9,552 nt of DNA. Source: an uncultured Chitinophagaceae bacterium. GTDB lineage: Bacteria; Bacteroidota; Bacteroidia; Chitinophagales; Chitinophagaceae. Where the stretch lies: positions 1-9,552 of the forward strand of contig CALCNY010000024.1 of the NCBI GenBank assembly GCA_937897585.1, in the 5' to 3' direction. Shown piece by piece: positions 7,521 through 9,552 of this stretch (position 1 is its first letter; each line of letters begins with the position of its first letter). The notes below the pieces were generated by a model that did no database searches, was not told where the DNA came from, and saw nothing but the letters and a program-made list of their open reading frames with translations. The translations under genes were made by a program, and so were the position numbers.

Positions 7521-7624
7521 ATAAAAGTAAAATCATCTTAATTATGTTTTATTCCAAAAAGTATGACAAGCAAAAAAATTGGAAAAATAATTATACTATC
7601 ATTACACAGAGAATAAATAAATTC

Positions 7625-7649
7625 GTATGTTGTTATTTTTCAACAATAC
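7625..7649 (+). promoter_or_regulatory. Bulged inverted repeat upstream of antitoxin gene
   Basis: GTATGTTG (7625-7632) and CAACAATAC (7641-7649) pair over eight bases with a single bulge, around the 8-base loop TTATTTTT. It is 34 bp before the antitoxin start. No T-run follows, which argues against an intrinsic terminator for the preceding membrane-protein pair. Antitoxins of this kind often bind inverted repeats at their own promoter, so an autoregulatory operator is possible. This is inference from position only. Confidence 0.3.
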
Positions 7650-7671
7650 TATGATTGTGAATGAATCTTAT

Positions 7672-7679
7672 TAAATTTG
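7672..7679 (+). promoter_or_regulatory. Candidate Bacteroidota -7 promoter box of the toxin-antitoxin locus
   Basis: TAAATTTG matches the Bacteroidota -7 consensus TAnnTTTG exactly. A TTG at 7655-7657 is only 14 bases upstream, shorter than the usual spacing, so the -33 element is weak. The box ends 4 bp before the ATG at 7684, so a start site at the normal distance would give an almost leaderless mRNA. In DNA this A/T-rich a chance match is quite possible. Confidence 0.3.
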
Positions 7680-7683
7680 ATAC

Positions 7684-7905
7684 ATGACAATAAAAGTTGA
7701 AATATTAAATCCTAAGGCCAAAAAACTTCTTAATGATCTGGCAGATTTAAATCTTATTTCTATTAGTGAAGAGAAAGAAGATACATTTATGGAAGTTGTA
7801 AAACGAATCAGGTCTAAATCAAAAGAAAACAAGCTTCCTTTATCTGAAATAACCAAAGAAGTAGAAAAAGTAAGATCTCGTCGATATGCACAAAAAAAAG
7901 GATAG
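7684..7905 (+). CDS. Putative antitoxin of a PIN-type toxin-antitoxin pair
   Basis: The 73-residue soluble, charged protein begins MTIKVEILNPKAKKLLNDLA and ends EITKEVEKVRSRRYAQKKG. From memory, this ILNPKAKKLL...LADLNLI pattern with a basic C-terminus is that of short antitoxins encoded directly before PIN-domain toxins in Bacteroidota and related phyla. Its expected role is to bind and block the toxin, probably through the C-terminal helix, and to repress the shared promoter. It overlaps the toxin start (ATG 7886) by 20 bp, the usual arrangement for such pairs. The gene is intact, while the partner toxin carries a nonsense codon. The family assignment rests mainly on the genomic partner plus pattern memory; the exact antitoxin class (VapB-like or otherwise) is not settled. 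Confidence 0.7.
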   Translation: MTIKVEILNPKAKKLLNDLADLNLISISEEKEDTFMEVVKRIRSKSKENKLPLSEITKEVEKVRSRRYAQKKG

Positions 7906-8299
7906 AATTATTCTTGATACAAAACTTTAGATTAGTTTTTTGATAACTGGTTCATTTTCCCACCTTGATAAATTAATTGAATCAAATAAAGTTGAATTTT
8001 TATTTTGTGAGGAGCTATTACAAGAGTTTATAGACGTGGCAAAACGACCTAAATTTAGAAAAACAATATCACAACAAGATTTAATTGATTTGCTAAAAGT
8101 GATTTCTCAGAAAGCAATATTTTTTGAGCTACAAAGTTCTGTTTCAGTTTGTCGAGACTTGAAAGATAATTATTTGTTGGCTCTTTGTAAGGATGGAAAG
8201 GCTACTCATTTATTAACAGGCGACAAAGATTTGTTGATATTAAAAAAATTTGGCTCCACTATTATTCAAACATACTCATCTTATATTTCAGGAAGTTAA
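7886..8299 (+). pseudogene. PIN-domain toxin gene interrupted by in-frame TAG at codon 15
   Basis: From the ATG at 7886 the frame reads MHKKKDRIILDTKL, then TAG (7928-7930), then ISFLITGSFSHL and onward to the TAA at 8297-8299, 137 residues in all if read through. This matches the PIN family toxins (COG1569/TIGR00305 type), which open with a sequence like ILDTNxWISxLI. Here the Trp codon is TAG (TGG to TAG is a one-base change) and the Asn is Lys. PIN toxins are Mg-dependent endoribonucleases that cut RNA using clustered acidic residues. The remaining sites are intact: D11, the Glu in ELLQEF (E47), the CRDLKDN segment (D91, D94) and TGDKDLL (D113, D115). There is no other frameshift or stop. 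Translation restarting at TTG 7940 would give 119 residues lacking the first catalytic Asp, so an active toxin is unlikely unless the TAG is read through. Inactivation looks recent, and a sequencing error is the main alternative. Confidence 0.75.
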
Positions 8300-8307
8300 T
8301 GCTGTAA

Positions 8308-8525
8308 TTAATATTTATTTTTAAAAATACAATAGCAACAGAGTATGATTATACTTATCAAAAGGTCAGAAACACGTATCTCTAATTCCATCTTTATATG
8401 ATACAACAAACAACATTTATCTTGTGAAAGTTGGGGAAGACAATGGAGTTAATTTTATTTGTTATTTTAATTTCTTTGTGAATGCCGATTCGATGAAATT
8501 GACAAATCCGGATTTAAGGAATTAA
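8308..8525 (+). pseudogene. Frameshifted gene remnant of unknown family
   Basis: Two protein-like stretches lie in different frames. The first reads IATEYDYTYQKVRNTYL, up to the TAA at 8383-8385. Overlapping it, another frame reads from about 8379 as SLIPSLYDTTNNIYLVKVGE and on through NFFVNADSMKLTNPDLRN to the TAA at 8523-8525. Joined by a one-base shift near 8370-8385 they give a continuous, protein-like sequence, and neither has a convincing start. I infer the 3' part of a decayed gene whose 5' end was lost, perhaps when the toxin-antitoxin locus or its neighbours were rearranged. No family was recognised. The stretch from 8300 to 8539 holds nothing else that I can support. Confidence 0.4.
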
Positions 8526-8539
8526 TATAATTCTCTTTT

Positions 8540-9016
8540 ATGAACACACTTCTATTATCATCTTTAATTGGAAAAGAAATCGCTGATTTGAGATTTCATT
8601 ATGTTCCTGAAAACGAATATGGATTACAGTCTTTTCATTCATTTATTAAACTGACCAATGGCACCATCATTGACATTCCAAAATTCGATGACGACATCTA
8701 TTTACATTTGACAAAAGAAAATTTGGATTACTTGAATTTCATGTTTGACAGTGGTGAAAAGTGTGATGAGAAGATCAAAGTTTTAATTGTCAGTCAAAAA
8801 ATTACCGATTTATTCTTTTGTTATTATAACAACGAAATTGATATTGACTATTCGGCATTTTTAAAATTGAGCAACAACTTGTATTTATCTGAAAAGAATT
8901 TTGGTCCCGTTGGTCTTACAGATATTAATTTGACGATAATGAACGAAGAACAATTCAATGCTGAAATACAAAGACTTCAATCATTTGATGTTGTTGTTAA
9001 AATATTCAAATACTAA
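8540..9016 (+). CDS. Conserved-looking soluble protein, function unknown
   Basis: This is a 158-residue acidic protein with no signal peptide and no membrane segment. It starts MNTLLLSSLIGKEIADLRFHY at the first ATG (8540); no Shine-Dalgarno sequence is seen. It contains two similar-looking halves: IGKEIADLRFHYVPENEYGL...SFIKLTNGTIIDIP (about 10-47) and VSQKITDLFFCYYNNEIDID...AFLKLSNNLYLSE (about 84-118). Each half reads as I(T/A)DL-(R/F)F-x-Y followed by a FLKL-N strand, so an internal duplication is likely. The second half continues with NFGPVGLTDINLTIMNEEQF. The pattern reminds me of small Bacteroidota proteins that sometimes sit in immunity or accessory neighbourhoods, but I cannot name a family. 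The next gene begins 5 bp downstream, so the two probably form an operon. Confidence 0.75.
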   Translation: MNTLLLSSLIGKEIADLRFHYVPENEYGLQSFHSFIKLTNGTIIDIPKFDDDIYLHLTKENLDYLNFMFDSGEKCDEKIKVLIVSQKITDLFFCYYNNEIDIDYSAFLKLSNNLYLSEKNFGPVGLTDINLTIMNEEQFNAEIQRLQSFDVVVKIFKY

Positions 9017-9021
9017 TTTCA

Positions 9022-9552
9022 ATGACACTACAATATACTTTAGACGAAAATGATTTTCTCACCCACCAGCTATTCATTGCCTCAAAATCAAAACAAATCA
9101 GCAGGAAAAGAAAAAGAAGCAGAATAATGATTCCGGTGGCTTATGGAGCATTTGCAATGTTGTTTTACACGCAAGGTAGATATGAATTGATGGCGATATT
9201 TTTTCTTATTGCTGTGTTATGGTTTTTCATTTATCCTTCATGGGAAAGAAAAAAATATGTAAAACATTATCAAAATTTCATTGCTGAAAATTATAAAATT
9301 AGAATTGGCCGAATGACATCAGTTGCGTTAAATAATGATCAGTTTATAACAAAAGATGATGGTGGTGAAAGTAAGATTCTAACGACAGAAACAGATGAAA
9401 TCATTGAAATTTCAACTTTAATTTTAATCCGCTTGAAAAGCGGGCAATCTTTAATCATCCCCAAATTAAAAATTGACAATATTGAAGAAGTTCGTTCTTT
9501 TTTGAAATCATTAGCCGATTCATTAAAAATTAATTATTGCATTAAAGAAGAT
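9022..9552 (+). CDS. YcxB-like membrane protein (C-terminus off window)
   Basis: The frame is open from the ATG at 9022 through the last base, 177 codons. The layout is a short cytoplasmic start (MTLQYTLDENDFLTHQLF), a basic stretch (SRKRKRSR, 27-34), two adjacent membrane helices at about 35-50 and 54-71, and a C-terminal cytoplasmic domain. That domain ends in a beta-rich stretch and the motif LIRLKSGQSLIIPKLK (135-150), followed by a helix (IEEVRSFLKSLADSL). The double helix, the HYQNFIAEN region and the IIPK motif followed by a short helix match the YcxB-like family, whose function is not known. Family members are roughly this long, so the gene probably ends shortly beyond the window. It is 5 bp after the preceding gene on the same strand. 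Confidence 0.7.
   Translation, partial: MTLQYTLDENDFLTHQLFIASKSKQISRKRKRSRIMIPVAYGAFAMLFYTQGRYELMAIFFLIAVLWFFIYPSWERKKYVKHYQNFIAENYKIRIGRMTSVALNNDQFITKDDGGESKILTTETDEIIEISTLILIRLKSGQSLIIPKLKIDNIEEVRSFLKSLADSLKINYCIKED

Noticed and set aside
7544..7654. 36-residue plus-strand frame beginning MFYSKKYDKQKNWKN
   Set aside because: It is very short, Lys/Asn-rich as expected from A/T-rich DNA, and overlaps the hairpin upstream of the antitoxin. No support beyond an open frame.
7928..7930. Reassignment of TAG to an amino acid
   Set aside because: TAG is the natural stop of rho and of the antitoxin gene in the same window, so a genome-wide code change is not supported.

Overview
The window looks like a chromosomal segment of a Bacteroidota bacterium. 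The reasons are: an A+T-rich base composition; no Shine-Dalgarno-like purine runs before the confident starts; a Rho factor with a long charged N-terminal insert; a beta-propeller plus Y_Y_Y sensor of the type abundant in this phylum; a match to the Bacteroidota -7 promoter consensus (TAnnTTTG); and G/C-rich intergenic repeats of a kind I associate with these genomes. I cannot assign a family or genus.

The left two thirds are on the minus strand. In transcriptional order these are katG (6702 to 4501, catalase-peroxidase), a 503-bp gene-free gap, rho (3997 to 2363, transcription termination factor), and a large periplasmic sensor (2226 to beyond base 1). The sensor runs off the window, so its output domain is unseen. 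The katG-rho gap holds a roughly 318-bp composite inverted repeat (4176-4493). The rho-sensor gap holds an A/T-rich inverted array and a G/C-rich hairpin repeat that abuts the rho stop codon.

The right third (6931 onward) is on the plus strand, divergent from katG, and has an accessory character. It starts with two overlapping small membrane-protein genes (6931-7341 and 7329-7520), the first with a Cys/His-rich loop. Next is a toxin-antitoxin locus: a short antitoxin-like gene (7684-7905) overlaps a PIN-family toxin gene (7886-8299) that is interrupted by an in-frame TAG at codon 15. A frameshifted gene remnant follows (about 8308-8525). Last come an unrecognised soluble protein (8540-9016) and, 5 bp later, a YcxB-like membrane protein (9022 to beyond the window end).

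The housekeeping genes do not obviously form one functional pathway: KatG removes peroxide and Rho ends transcription. No tRNA, rRNA, CRISPR array, transposase or complete novel system was seen. The most notable points are the broken toxin beside an intact antitoxin, the composite palindrome ahead of rho, the Cys/His membrane-protein pair, and the long probably disordered insert in Rho.
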